From Adiantum capillus-veneris (Eukaryota > Streptophyta > Polypodiopsida > Polypodiales > Pteridaceae), in the NCBI GenBank assembly GCA_014529385.2, contig CM043969.1, positions 73,120,176 to 73,180,175 of the forward strand: DNA of 60,000 nt. The letters run 5' to 3'. Both the position numbers and the translations under genes were made by a program. Of the stretch, positions 13,312 to 24,359 are shown one piece after another (the stretch's first letter is position 1; every line of letters starts with the position of its first letter). A model generated the notes under the pieces. It was not told the DNA's origin and ran no database searches. It worked only from the letters and a program-made list of their open reading frames with translations.

Positions 13312-13712
13312 ATTTGGTTTCTCTTTTCTTGCTTAAATAAAGAGGTCCTTAAGTAGCCTATCAATGGTTGATTTTGTTAATTATATTAGGGTAAGTGGGG
13401 TTGGGATCTATTGTCGATTTTGTTGAGCCCACTATGTGGGATATGATGCACACCTTGGAAGCTTTGGTCTTAATAATGGATTCTTTTTAGACTTGCCTAT
13501 GGCTTTACCATTATTGAGCCATAAGAATTCTAAAAGGAGCTATCATTCGGCAACTCTGCTATGTTAGAGCCACTCCACTACTCTCTATAATTAACCAATT
13601 CGAGCCATGGGTGTAGATACTTAAGTGTTAATTTTCAAAGGCTAAGAGAAGTGGCAACTAAAATTTTGAATTGCCAAAGCATACACTAAGTAAACACATA
13701 AGTTTAATTAAC

Positions 13713-14820
13713 ATGACTGACAATAACCAAGAGAGTAGAGTGAACATTGATAACTTTGATTTTCCACATGAAGGCGCTAATGATAATGCCCCCATGTTTG
13801 TCAATTATCTTGTTACTAGGTTGCAACAAACTATGGGCAACCCCGCTTTGCAAGCCAAAGTTACCCAACAACTTCGTGCTTATGGGATTTCCTTTCCTCT
13901 TCAAGAGGAGAGAGAGTTAGGAGGCCTCTTGATGAGACCCCCATAAGAAGAATCTCTTCCATATGAGAGGAGGAATCCAAAGAACAAGAAAGTAATGAAT
14001 CCCTAAGTTCCTCCAAAGATGTGGCTCCACGAAGACGGCGGACTAAACGATCCCCAACTCCTCCCAAGCGGAAACGGTTAACCCATAGTCCCTTCTCCTT
14101 GTCACTCCAAAAGGGAAGAGAGGAAACAAAGGAAGAAAAGGGTAAGAAGAGGTCACCCTCTTCTTCACTTTCCTCCTCTTTTGACAAAAGCAATAGCTAT
14201 TCTCCTAGAGAATACAAGAGGGGAGGACATCGCAAATATTACCCTGCATGGCGAAGGTCACAAAAGATCAAGAAGTTCAAAGGGGGAGGAAAGAGTATCT
14301 CTTTTCTCACCTATGATGGCACCTTTGGTGCTGTTGACCAAGTATTGGCCTTCAACCAACAATTTGATGTGGCATTTTGAGACGAGGGATTCACAGAGTC
14401 CTCCAAGATACACCATGTAGCTATGCACTTCCAAAAATCATCTCGTCAATGGTGGGTTAGCCTTCGTGGAAATGGTGAAGCCTCAAAGGAATGGAAAAAC
14501 TCTACGAGTTTCCATCATGAAGCAATTCCTTGCAAGCAATGCAGAGGACAAAGTGCTTACCGAATTGCGGATTTTGAAGCTTCCCCCATGAGTCTATCCA
14601 CAAATATGTGGACAAGTTTTGGGATTTACATCTCAAGCCTACTGTCTTTCAAAAAATAGACTTCATCGAGCAAAAGCAACAATTATGTGTGGAATTACCT
14701 GAAGAAATGGTCGAGTATGTCAACTCCCAATGGCCTGGTTCTATTACGAAAGTAATCCACCACTCTATGGTTTCTTCACGCATCAATTTTCAATAAGGGG
14801 CTAAAAGGAATGCCAAGCCC
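13713..14820 (+). pseudogene. G1 gag (capsid), broken
   Basis: The likely start ATG is at 13713 (MTDNNQESRVNIDNFDFPHE). It is followed by a serine/arginine/lysine-rich low-complexity stretch (about 14000-14270) and then by a capsid segment beginning FKGGGKSISFLTYDGTFG (about 14275-14380), which the second gypsy element G2 also has (FKGGRKSVTFLSFDGNFG). The frame is interrupted at about 13944, 14378 and 14656. Gag forms the cytoplasmic particle in which reverse transcription takes place. The basic region before the capsid is a lineage trait shared by G1 and G2. Confidence 0.7.
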
Positions 14821-14981
14821 ATGAAAAAAAAAGATCAAAATGAAGCAAAGGGGAAGAACAATGCTCAAAATTCTCCCCAAGGCAACTCTATCAACAACAA
14901 AACAGCTAAGGAGAAAGGAGTCTACAAGGCAAGAATCGACTTTCTCACGAGGAGCTAGAGTGTTATTGCAAAGATAACTGG

Positions 14982-15023
14982 TGCTTCAAGTGCGGGGAGC
15001 AAGGACAGGCCTATCGTGCCTGT
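14982..15023 (+). pseudogene. G1 gag zinc knuckle with His replaced by Gln
   Basis: The frame encodes C-F-K-C-G-E-Q-G-Q-A-Y-R-A-C: the spacing C-x2-C-x4-[H]-x4-C is exact, but the histidine is glutamine, so zinc binding should be impaired. This is one more sign of decay in G1. Confidence 0.75.
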
Positions 15024-15035
15024 CCCCAAAGAAAT

Positions 15036-15446
15036 GTGCACAATGAGCCGCCTAGAGCCTCTATGGTTGAAGCTCCAGAAGAGGGTGCTCATTGCCAAGG
15101 ATTTATCCTTTCCTATGCTTGGAAAAAGATGCAAGAGCATGATGCCTTTCTTTTGTTTGACCTTGGTTCAACTCACAACTTCATATCCATGGAGTTGACT
15201 ACCAAGCTAGGCATACAAGCCCACGAGATGGGAGATGCATTAAAAGCCGATGGAGCTATCAAGGGACAAGACGTCTCAATTACTCTCGTAATTGGGAACT
15301 TGAGGCTTCATGTCCAAATCGATGTGGACAAAGAAGATTTCTTCATCTCCCCTCTCAAACATGAGGATGCTATCGTTGGGGCACCATGGTTTAACCGCAT
15401 GGCTTCCAACATGAAGTTCCCTGAAAGGAGAATCTACTTCACCTAG
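15036..15446 (+). pseudogene. G1 aspartic protease, active site D-L-G instead of D-S-G
   Basis: The open frame of about 136 residues carries the retropepsin pattern LLFDLGSTHNFIS (15150-15185), then VTIxLVIGNLRLHVQI-like strands and IVGAPWFNRM, as in gypsy proteases (the usual active site is D-S/T-G; here Leu occupies the second position). The domain would cut the gag-pol polyprotein. It lies directly downstream of the zinc knuckle, as in Ty3/gypsy polyproteins, and ends in a stop at 15444-15446 before the RT region. Confidence 0.8.
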
Positions 15447-15458
15447 AGGAAAAAGAGC

Positions 15459-16009
15459 ATGACATTGTATGATGCTGATAAGTCTGGGAACACCATATCC
15501 TTGGCAAATACGCTTGCTTTTTATAAGTCCATGAAAAGATCTACTTTTGCATATATGATTTTTGTTAGAGAATTTGTAAATGATTCTAATGTTTTCACAA
15601 GTAGCAATAAAGGGAATCAAGAGGATTTAGAGCTGTCTAATTTCCTAAATGGATTCCAAGATGTTTTCATTGATGACATCCCTAGTGAGCTACCTCCAAA
15701 ATGAGATATGATGACATTGCAATTGAGCTCCTACCAAGAAGCTCACCACCTAACAAGCCTCCTTATCGAGTTTCCCAAGATCAACAAGAGGAGACCATGA
15801 GGCAAGTGCAAGAATTGGTGGAAAAAGGGATGGTGAGGCCTAGCTCCTCTCCATTCTGTTCACAAGTACTTTTAGTGCAAAAGAAAGATGGCACATATTA
15901 CATGTGTGCCGACTATAGAGCACTAAATAAGATCACTATCCAAAACAGTTTTCATGTGCCATGGGCCACTCTAATTCTCTTTAGGAGTACAAGCAACAAC
16001 TCCAGGTAA
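15459..16009 (+). pseudogene. G1 reverse transcriptase, N-terminal part only
   Basis: After a linker (DVFIDDIPSELPPK near 15660-15703) the frame shifts and gives the gypsy RT start: PPNKPPYRVS, EELVEKGMVRPSSSPF-like, VLLVQKKDGTYYMCADYRALNKITIQNSF. These are RT finger motifs. The homology stops at about 15975 and resumes at about 16040 with EEIQYLGHIIS, which normally lies about 110 residues further on. The palm with the YLDD catalytic motif is therefore deleted. The element cannot encode an active polymerase. Confidence 0.85.
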
Positions 16010-16039
16010 TATTTCAAGTTGTGAGAAAGAATAAGCTTT

Positions 16040-16660
16040 TCATTAATTAAAAGAAGAGATTCAATATTTAGGTCACATTATCTCTAAATATGGCACCTGT
16101 ATGAATCCAACAAAGATAGAGGTAATAAAAGGATGGCCTAATCCAATGAATCTACAGGAGGTACGAAGCTTTATAGGTATGTGTGCATACTATAGACGCT
16201 TCATAGAAAAATTCTCGCTAATAGCAGGCCCATTACATGACTTAAACAGGAAAGAACGTTAAGTATTCATGGATCGCAAAAGTGCAAGAATCTTTTGAGA
16301 AGCTTATCTCTCAACATGTGCTCACACTACTAGATCTCTCAAAGCCATTTGAGGTCCAATGTGATGTTTGTGGTTATTGCCTTGGAGCTGTTTTGCTTCA
16401 AGAAAGGCATGCCATAGTATATGAGAGTCAAAGAATCAACTTTGATAAGCGAGTATTGGGAAAATACAAAAAAAAACCTACTAGTTGTTCTAGACTCCAT
16501 TCATCCTACAAATGGATCACAAAGCCTCAAGAACTTCATGACGCAAAATAAGCTCTTCGACAAACAAATGAGGTGGGCAAATTTTCTTTCACGATTTAAA
16601 TTTCATATTGCTCACATTGCTGGCAAGCACAATCAAGTGGTCAATGCACTTTCACAATGG
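16040..16660 (+). pseudogene. G1 RT thumb and RNase H remnant
   Basis: Successive frames give QYLGHIISKYGT, AYYRRFIEKFSLIAGPLHDL (connection), then DLSKPFEVQCDVCGYCLGAVLLQERHAIVYES (16330-16430), the first RNase H strands. The usual catalytic Asp (QCDAS) is present as QCDVC. A later frame gives FLSRFKFHIAHIAGKHNQVVNALS (16575-16655), matching the RNase H end (IxYxPGKxNxVADALS). Multiple frameshifts separate them. Confidence 0.8.
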
Positions 16661-17927
16661 CCAATGGTGAATGTGGTGTCTATAGAAACTCACAATGATC
16701 TATCTTTTATGATAGATGAGTATGCTACTGACCGATACTTTAAGTACGTAATTACAGCCTTTGCATTAGGAAAGAAAAAACAACCATTCACCTTGAAGGA
16801 TGGTTATCTTCCAAACGGCAATAGGCTATGTGTTATTCACCCATACAATAAGAAAGTCATGTATGAATCCCATGCTTCTCCTTATGTGGGGCAAAGAGGG
16901 ATTCCATAATCTACTCTTCGAGGAGTAGAATGTATTTATATTGGTCTACCATGAAAAGTAAACACACTAGAACATGTTTCAAAATGCGTGGTATACCAAA
17001 AATTGAAATTTGATCAAGGGAAGCAACTTGGAATATTTCAGTCAACAGGCTTAGCAAGAAAACACACTCTATGCCTGTCAAAAAGACTATTACGGCACAT
17101 CAAACGGCAACCCTCTTCAGATCTCAAATTTTCAAGTATCGTGGCTTGCCAACATCCATAGTATCAGACAAAGATCCTAGGATAACAAGTAATTTCTGCA
17201 AGGGTTCCTTTGAGAATCTAGCAAGTAGATTAAATTTATCTTTCGGCCTACCACCCACAAACGGATGACCAAAGTGAAATAACTAATCTATTGATTCTTG
17301 ATCTACTAAAAGCCTATGTCACAGAAGTAGATCAACGTTCTCCATAAGAGAAATACCTACCTCTTATAGAGTATGCGTACAATGACATTGTATATACTTC
17401 TATGGGAAAAGCACCTTTCAAGGTTAAAGAGGGAAGATCCAAAAGTCCCTTACTACTTAAAGTACATGGCAAGATCTTTGTTGTTGATGAATATAACCGA
17501 AACTCACAAGAATCTTTTCCAAAGATTAAAGAGGTTATATCTATCTCACAGTAAAGGTTAAAAGGGTTGCTGCTAATAAGCAATGAAGAGCCTTAGCCTT
17601 TAAGAAAAATGATTGGGTATGGCTAAAGTTTCTCAAGGTTCATCTAGGCATACTACGGGCAAGAATCCTACGGGCCACCAAGAGTATTATGCTACACTAG
17701 CAAAAAGATACTATGGTCCTCTTTCAATTCTTAAGCCAATCAATGAGATGTCTTATCAATTAAAGTTGCCCAACCATTGGCTCATACAAAACATTTTTCA
17801 TGAGAACCTATGTAAGCCTTACAAAGGAGCGCCCTTAAAAGAAGCAATAGTTGCAGACCCTCCAAAAATCGAAGATCAAGAGTACTTCAATCCGAGTCCA
17901 TCCTATGACATGAAGACAAGATATTAA
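16661..17927 (+). pseudogene. G1 integrase remnant
   Basis: Recognisable pieces are the region after RNase H ending YESHASPYVGQRGIP (HHCC domain start), then GLPTSIVSDKDPRITSNF (17130-17190; the second Asp of the DDE triad), LSFGLPPTNG, IEYAYND and KVKEGR, and a C-terminal part LAKRYYGPLSILKPINEMSYQLKLP ... FHENLCKPYKG (17690-17830). The segment that normally carries the first catalytic Asp is missing between about 17050 and 17070. No chromodomain was recognised after the last part. Confidence 0.8.
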
Positions 17928-17929
17928 GA

Positions 17930-18400
17930 AACGATAAGATTATCTAACGATATCTAATTAAGTTAAAGAATTATTCTTTTAAAGATGCTAAATGGATATA
18001 AGGAACCTAGCTTAAGGATAATATGAACCTTGTCAATGCTTACAATGATGCCTTAAAGTAAGCATATGAAAATGCATTATAATGAATAAAGCTTTGTCTT
18101 ATAAGACTAGTTCTCTTTTTATTGTGCACAAATTTAAATAGTATGCATGCTTAGGATCATATTTGTGGTGACGACGTCTCCCAAACACCAAGTAGAACCT
18201 GTCACTCTACTTTGGAAGTATGATATGGACTAAAGAGCAGACATGTTTGTGGCAGCTAAGTCTCTCGAGCACCAAATGGATCAGTTATCCATTTTGGAAT
18301 GATGCCTTATGGTAAAAAGGGATCCTCTACCCGCTAAGAAACATGGACTAATGACTAGGATTTATCTTCTCTACCTCATAGTCAAGGACGACTATGATTT
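17930..18400 (+). other. G1 3' untranslated spacer
   Basis: Non-coding sequence between the last integrase frame and the polypurine tract; part of G1. Confidence 0.6.
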
Positions 18401-18414
18401 CAAGAGAGAGGTAA
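18401..18414 (+). other. G1 polypurine tract
   Basis: CAAGAGAGAGGTAA directly precedes the TG of the 3' LTR; this is the plus-strand primer position in LTR elements. Confidence 0.75.
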
Positions 18415-20101
18415 TGTCATAAAATATAATACCTAACTTTACCAAATGATTTTCTCATATTAAACTGATCATTTCATGTGGGAGAATAAACAGGAACAAG
18501 AGTTAGAATACAGACATGTGCTTCTAAACCTATCTCAATACAGGACCAAAAGGAGAGATGGTTGCATCTCAATAGGGGCCCAAAAGGAGATGGTCTACCA
18601 AAGAGCAATGTGCAATAAGTGCTTCTAGACTTTCCTCAATAGGGGAACAAGAGGAGAGATGGTTACATCTCAATAGGGGTCCATAAGGAGGTAGTCTGTC
18701 AAAGAGAAACGTGCATCTAATGGAGCTTAAAAGACCTTAGGGTTAGCTTCATTAAAGACCTCCAAAAGTTAGTGTTAAAAGTCCTTTGACCTTATGCAAG
18801 CTAGGGCTAAGCTTGAGGTGGGAACCCAACTTAAGCTTCAAGTACTTTTCGTGCTTGATGACTAAGGTGCTTGAGGTTCTTGTCATGCTTGATGACTAAG
18901 GTGCTTGTTGTGATTGATGAATAAGGTGTTTGTCATGCTTGATGAGGAAGGTGCTTGAGAAGCTTCCCATGCATGGGGGGTAAGGTGCTTGAGTCAAACA
19001 GAGACCCTACAAAGCAGGGAAAAAGCCCCAAAGTTAGAGGAATCTTTGACTTAGCCTCTCTCTCACCCAAAGGGCACCCCCTTTCTCAAGGGGCACATGG
19101 GACACATGTCAGACTCTCCCTATGCTTAGCCACATGGTGTGCTTGAATCCTATTGGCGTGGAAAAGGGGGGTCCAATGAGCTTCTAGTTCGATTCAATAA
19201 ATATCTGGATATTTTGAAGTACTCTCTCTCAAAGAAATAAAGAGGACACTTGTCCTAATGCTACCCATGTTGCTTGAAATGCATTGTGCATGTGATTGGC
19301 TAGGCTTAGAGGGGTCCAATGAGCTTCAAGCTTGAGCAAAAAGGAGGGGTCGACCAAAGCAAGCAAGGAGGGTTCTTGGGGGTATACACCCTCTCACACA
19401 CTCATTTTGCAAACATTCTCACTTGGTGAAAGTACAGGAACTCCATCTCCTTCTCCAAGCTTGTTGAGAAGTGAGAGCCTACACCAACACTCTTGGATAT
19501 AGAATGCAAATCCAACCAAGAGCCATGCTTCAATGCCTGCTTAATCTTGCCACCTTCTCCATCTTCATTACTATGCTATCATGTACGATAGCAAGAAGAG
19601 TGATGATAAGTGAGGAACTACTTCTTTATCCTATGGAATGTTTCTTCTTCCTCTACCCTACCCTCATTCCCCACTAGCTCTCTCCACCTTTGAAGGTGTT
19701 TTGAGGCCTTGAGACTGAGGCTTGGGATAGTTAATGCTTTCTACAAAGTTTATGTTATGCTCGTGATGCATGAAACTTTCCATCTTCATTGCATCACCTA
19801 GGTCACAATGAACACAAAGATTGTATTGTACCAAGTCGCTCTTGATGGGAGAAACTATAATACAAAATGCCTATTGGAGGGGGGACTGTCTCCATGTAAA
19901 TTCTGTCCTCAACAGTTGTCATGTTCTCTAAACTCTCTCTCTTGCAAAATTATTGTTCATGCCAAGTTAACTAAGTACCATGTTTATGTTGTTACCACCA
20001 ATTAAGTTCACCCGCTATGCTCACAAAGTAATCTCACAAAAGTGCTTTTTCTAATTTCCTAATTATGCTACTCTCAAATTTCGTAGGCCATTTCCATTAC
20101 A
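18415..20101 (+). repeat. G1 3' LTR (1687 bp)
   Basis: It begins TGTCATAAAATATAATACC and ends CCATTACA. It is longer than the 5' LTR because a ~30-bp minisatellite (GCTTGATGA(C/G).AAGGTGCTTG) is expanded to about five irregular units at 18850-18995 and because it retains a block near 19345-19450. Confidence 0.9.
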
Positions 20102-20106
20102 CCAGC
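20102..20106. repeat. G1 target site duplication, right (ccagc)
   Basis: Same 5 bp as at 11795-11799, directly after the CCATTACA end of the right LTR. Confidence 0.85.
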
Positions 20107-20175
20107 TATCTTTTGAATGTTAAAGTTCAATTATGTCTTATTATTTAAATAAAAACAGCTACACACATGTCCTAT
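20102..20175 (+). repeat. dispersed repeat R1, copy b (right part after G1)
   Basis: Continuation of the R1 copy interrupted at 11799: after the ccagc duplication the sequence TATCTTTTGAATGTTAAAG and TCTTATTATTT matches the reverse complement of 4240-4285. It ends near 20170 where Copia copy B1 begins. Confidence 0.6.
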
Positions 20176-20224
20176 ACATAAGGTTTTTCCATACTCTTTT
20201 GTCATTAAAGGGTAGGAAGATAAA

Positions 20225-20790
20225 GTGTGCAAATGTAAGAAATCTTTGTATGGGTTGAAGCAATCTCCTCGTGCTTGGTATGAGAAGGCTGACACTCATT
20301 TTTTCAAACGAGGCTTTTGTAACAGTCCAACAGAAAGAACATTGTATGTAAAGCATGAGGGTGATGTACTTCTCATTGTGGTTCTTGATGTAGATGATTT
20401 GTTGATCACTGGACCAAATTGGAGACATATTGCTGAATTCAAGGCTGATTTGAATCCTACTTTCAAGATGAAAGATTTGGGACTGTTCATCATTACTTGG
20501 GTATACTATTTAAGCAGTGTGATGGTGGTATTACCTTGTGTCAAAAAAGTTATATTGAGACATTGCTATGTAAGTTTGGACTTGAGGATTGCAAACCTAT
20601 TGCCACTCCCATGGAAACAGGTTTGAAATTGAGTCTTCATGATGTTGGTGATCCCGTCGATGTCACTCTTTACCAAATTGTTGTTGGTTGCCTCATTTAT
20701 GTAAGCAACACGAGGCCACATATTCACTTTGTAGTCTCACAGGGCAGTAGATTCATGCATAGCCCAGGGTCTAAGCATTGGCAGGTTGTC
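20225..20790 (+). pseudogene. B1 Copia reverse transcriptase fragment
   Basis: The frame encodes CKCKKSLYGLKQSPRAWY, the conserved Copia motif, then VLDVDDLLITG where the catalytic YVDD box reads DVDD, then FKMKDLG. After a frameshift near 20490 it continues YIETLLCKFGLEDCKPIATPMET and VGCLIYVSNTRPHIHFVVS. RT would copy element RNA into DNA. The Tyr-to-Asp change in the box and the frameshift make it inactive. Confidence 0.88.
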
Positions 20791-21064
20791 AAGATTGGGT
20801 GTTGGACAGGACACTGCCAACACTATCTACACTGACAGTCAGAGCGCATTGGTAGTTGCGAGGAACCCAATTTTTCATGCTCGCCCAAAGCACATTGAGG
20901 TGCATTACCACTATGTCAGGGAGAGGCTCTCAACAAGAAAGATCAGCTTGGTTTATGTGCCAACACAGGACAACCTTATAGATCTTTTCACAAAGGCATT
21001 GTCTCATGAGAAGTTTGAAGCTTTTCACAAAGCTTTGGGCTTACTCCCCTTTGTGGACCGATGA
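20786..21064 (+). pseudogene. B1 Copia RNase H, C-terminal part
   Basis: The open frame gives TIYTDSQSALVVARNP, FHARPKHIEVHYHYVRE and VYVPTQDNLIDLFTKALS, the standard end of Copia RNase H (DSQSAI...R.KHI...FH...V). Its stop at 21062-21064 is the natural end of the Copia polyprotein. The N-terminal half, with the first catalytic residues, is deleted. Confidence 0.88.
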
Positions 21065-21137
21065 TGTCCTCAGGCATGGCACTTCCCTATGCTCTATGTG
21101 CCAGCTCTTGTTCACTGCATCACTCCAAGGGGGGATT

Positions 21138-21370
21138 TGTTACCATATACATGTGGTAGTGATGTGTGTGAACACACTTAGGACCGTCGGGGCATTTTTT
21201 CCCTCACTAGAAGGTTTTCCCCCCCTGTGCATTGTATATATGCCCATCACTCTAGGTCTATCTTATCTTTCCATTGCACAAAACTAAGTAATATAATCTT
21301 CGTTGTGTGCCTTGAGCTTCCTTCGTCTTCTCCAAGTTGTGTGTGTTTTCCTGTAACCCTAATCTCAACA
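21138..21370 (+). repeat. B1 3' LTR (233 bp)
   Basis: It starts TGTTACCATATACATG after the purine tract CCAAGGGGGGATT (21125-21137) and ends CTCAACA. It matches the LTRs at 30359-30583 and 46323-46537 in reverse complement (shared GTGTGTGAACACACTTAG, CCCATCACTCTAG). A TATA-like TGTATATATG at 21233-21242 is the likely promoter element. Confidence 0.87.
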
Positions 21371-21479
21371 CTATTAAGCTATGAGAAAGCATTTCACTCA
21401 ATAATATTGGGTAGCATTATGAACTTCCTCTCTATTTTTATTAATCAATCAACAGAGTTTAAACCAAGGGCATGTGAAA
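21371..21479. other. unassigned gap between B1 and G2
   Basis: About 110 bp of AT-rich sequence. It should contain the end of the 5' LTR of G2, but no similarity to the G2 3' LTR was found. Confidence 0.4.
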
Positions 21480-21895
21480 TCCATAAGAGCAAGTCCTTGA
21501 TTCTCAAAAGGAAAATAGATGTTTTACACTAAGTAATCACTCTTTACAAACAAATTCTTGATTCACAAAGCAATGTCACCATGGATGAGATTCCACATGT
21601 AGAATAGAGAGATTGATTTCACTAGTCTTGACTTGAATAATGACAGTGCTACTTTTGATAGAGTGAAGGTAATTGAGTATCTTTCTTGTAGGTTGTTGTA
21701 GAAAGCTATCTCTAATCCTAATTTGCAAAATGTGGTGCAAATGCAGCTTGAAATGCATAATTTGATTTTTATTTCTCCTAGAGATAATTCTCTTATGAAG
21801 TTTCTCAAAGAGACTTCCAAAATAGAAAATTATTCTGAGTGAAAACACCATTCAATTAGAAGAAGAAGACCAAGGTTACACAAGAAAAACTTCCT

Positions 21896-22700
21896 ATGAA
21901 TGATATGGATAGTCATGTGTCATCTGAACAAGATGTTTACCCAAGGAATCATTCTCCTAAAAGATCACCTTCTCCTTCTCCTTCTAAGAGGAGATCTTCA
22001 AGCTCTAACTCCTCTCTTCATTTAGTGGAAAGTGAAAAGAAACCTGAGAAAGTGGAGAAAAAAAATCATCAACCTCCCCTTCGTCACCATCAAGCTCACC
22101 TAAATCAAAAATTTCTTCCAATTCAAATAGTAGCAAAGTTCAAAGGAGGCAGAAAAAGCGTTACCTTCCTTTCTTTTGATGGAAACTTTGGAAATATTGA
22201 CAAAGTGTTGAGCTTCATTCAGTAATTTAATGCGGCTTTTGGAGACAAGAATTTTAGGGAGTCTACCAAACTCCGACATGATGTTAAGCACTTCACAAAA
22301 TCAACTTGCAATGGTGGGCAAGTCTACGATCCAAAAAGGAGAGGCACCAAAAACTTGGGAGATATGTGGAGTTTCTATCATGAAGGAATTGCTCTAAAGT
22401 GGGGCTCCAAATCATGGAGAAGTATGAAATTAGAGAATGGAGAGAACATGTAGAAATACATCAAGAAATTTTGGGATCCCCATCTCAAAGCAACTATGTA
22501 TAATCTCATCAATTTCTCTGACCAAAAGAAACAGTTTGTGTCGGGCTCCTAGAAGATTGGAGAGATTATGTCAACACTCAAAGACCTTGCACTATATCGA
22601 CGTTGTCCATCATTCAATGATAGCCTCCAATCTTAAATTTCAAGATTTGGACAAGGCATCCAAGTCAAAGAATGGAAGACACAAGCCATAGGAGAAAGGG
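21896..22700 (+). pseudogene. G2 gag, broken
   Basis: The open frame from 21896 has a serine/proline/lysine-rich stretch (HSPKRSPSPSPSKRRSSSS) and then FKGGRKSVTFLSFDGNFG, the capsid start also seen in G1. A stop interrupts at 22223-22225. Later frames give HEGIALKWGSKSWRS and KFWDPHLKATMYN, with QFVSGLLEDWRDYVNTQ, as in gypsy capsid. It matches G1 gag over this whole part and retains more of the capsid than G1 does. Confidence 0.75.
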
Positions 22701-22959
22701 AGAAATCAAAATACTTTTGCCAAAAGTGGTAAGCCCAAAGAAATATATGGCTACTAAGGTAAAAATTGATTATCTTCTAAGATAAAGAGTGTAATCATAA
22801 AGATAACTAATGTTTTAAATAAGCTCTTATCGTGCACCGTCAAAAGCATGCAAAGGAAGAAACTCATAGAGCTGTGATGGCAACTGCTCAAGAAGAAGGA
22901 GGTTTACCACCTAGAAGTCCTCTATGTTATGAATGATGCAAAGTATGCAAGCATGATGC

Positions 22960-23280
22960 ACTAATCCTATTTGGTTATGGTTCCACACACAAATATATAT
23001 CGATGGATTAGCACCAAAATTGGGAAAACATGCTCATGAGATTGGACAATCCTATCCAACAAAGGCCCCTTTAAATGTCTAGAGACTCCAATCACTCCAT
23101 TGATTGGAAAGATGAGGCTACATGTGCAAGGTTATGTGGATCGGGAGTATTCCCTAATATGTCCATTAAAGAACAAAGATATATTTATTGGAGCACCATG
23201 CTTCAAGAGTATGGTTATCTCCAACAAATTTTCAGAAAGTTTTGTTAAGTTTCAGCATAAGGGTAGAGATATGAATCTTT
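22960..23280 (+). pseudogene. G2 aspartic protease remnant
   Basis: The pieces are LGKHAHEIG and MIGKMRLHVQGYVDREYSLICPLKNKDIFIGAPCFKSM (23100-23215), aligned to NLRLHVQIDVDKEDFFISPLKHEDAIVGAPWF of G1. The active-site loop near 22970-23000 is degenerate and I could not read a clean D-S/T-G. Confidence 0.7.
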
Positions 23281-23639
23281 AAGGCCATGAGAAAGGGTGT
23301 ACTATCCCCATTGCATCTCATGATTCCATTGATAAATCAATAACAAATTGCATTTCTAGTTACATAATATTTTTCAAATATGCTCAAATGAATAATTCTC
23401 TCTTCTCATGGTTCAAAAAAGTAGAAAGTGATCTTCATTCATTTCTATATGAGCATGCTAAATTGTTCATAGATGAAATCCTTGGATAGTTACCTTCTAA
23501 AAGGGGAGATCATGATCACAAGATTGATCATCATTTAAATTTTTCATAGATGACATCCTTGGAGAGTTACCTCCTAAAAGCGGAGATGATGATCACAAGA
23601 TTGATCTCACTCTAGGGAGCTCGCCTCCTAATAAGCCTC

Positions 23640-24200
23640 CTTATTGAGCCTCACCAGCTCAACAAGAGAAAATTATCACACAAGTTAACGAGCTTGTACA
23701 AAAAAGAATGGTAAGACCTATCTCTTCACCATTTTGTTCTCCTATTTGCACAAAATGGATGGCACAGAATGGATTGAGGATTTGTTTGATAAACTACAAA
23801 CTTTTACCCACTTTAGTAGAATAGACCTCAAAAATGGCACCCATCAAATACGAATCTTATCGGAAGATATTCACAAGACAACCTTCACGACAACTTTCAG
23901 GCTATATGAATATCTTGTCATGCCTTTTGGACTGACAAATGCTCCATCCATAGTCAATTAAATAACGATACGTGTCTTTGGTGTACATAGGATTTATGTT
24001 GGAATATTCTTTGATGATTTCATAGTCTACTCTAGATCCTTGGAAGAACACAAAGAGCATCCCAAGGCAGTGTTTCAAGCATTGCAAGATAACAAATTTA
24101 CATTAATCATAAAAAGAGTGAATTCTTCTTACAAGAGATTCAATATCTAGGTCATATTCCTTAAAAGCTTGAGGTAATAAACTCATGACACCTAATCCAA
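23640..24200 (+). pseudogene. G2 reverse transcriptase with FFDD box
   Basis: Motifs run in order: ELVQKRMVRPISSPF, KMDGTEWIEDLF-like replacement of the middle, FSRIDLKNGTHQIRI (23815-23860), TTFRLYEYLVMPFGLTNAPSIVN (23895-23960), then GIFFDDFIVYSRSLEEHKEH at 24001-24060, where the catalytic box usually reads YLDD or YVDD, and KFTL near 24090. Unlike G1, the catalytic core is still present, but stops at 23962 and frameshifts inactivate it. The part encoding the primer-grip side (about 23740-23790) looks rearranged. Confidence 0.82.
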
Positions 24201-24359
24201 GAAATCTACAAGAGCTACGTACTCATACTATAGAAAATTCATAGAAAAGCTCTCTAGTATAGCAATACCATTACATGATTTGACCAAGAAGCACATCAAA
24301 TATGTATGGACCGATAAAGATTAAGAAGCATTTATTGAAATTAAAAGAAGATGCACGTC

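Larger units (their letters stand above)
11800..20101 (+). mobile_element. G1: complete Ty3/gypsy LTR retrotransposon, dead, TSD ccagc
   Basis: Two long direct repeats (LTRs, 1.5 and 1.7 kb) enclose gag, protease, partial reverse transcriptase, RNase H and integrase remnants in the gypsy order. ccagc is duplicated at 11795-11799 and 20102-20106. The initiator tRNA-Met type primer site follows the left LTR and a purine-rich tract precedes the right LTR. The left LTR begins TACC where the right begins TGTC, so the terminal TG has mutated. In the first ~240 aligned bp I count about 15 differences between LTRs. The pol region has many stops and at least two deletions, one removing the reverse-transcriptase catalytic core, so the element cannot move on its own. 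Confidence 0.93.
20196..21370 (+). mobile_element. B1: 5'-truncated Copia retrotransposon (family B) with 3' LTR
   Basis: Homology to the other family-B copies (B2-B4) starts near 20196, inside the RT, and runs to the end of a 233-bp LTR. The 5' LTR, gag, protease, integrase and half of RT are gone. Within the remaining part about 330 bp are deleted at about 20790: the frame jumps from KHWQVVK to GVGQDT-like sequence. This removes the first half of RNase H, including its catalytic acidic residues. It adjoins the right end of repeat R1. Confidence 0.88.
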
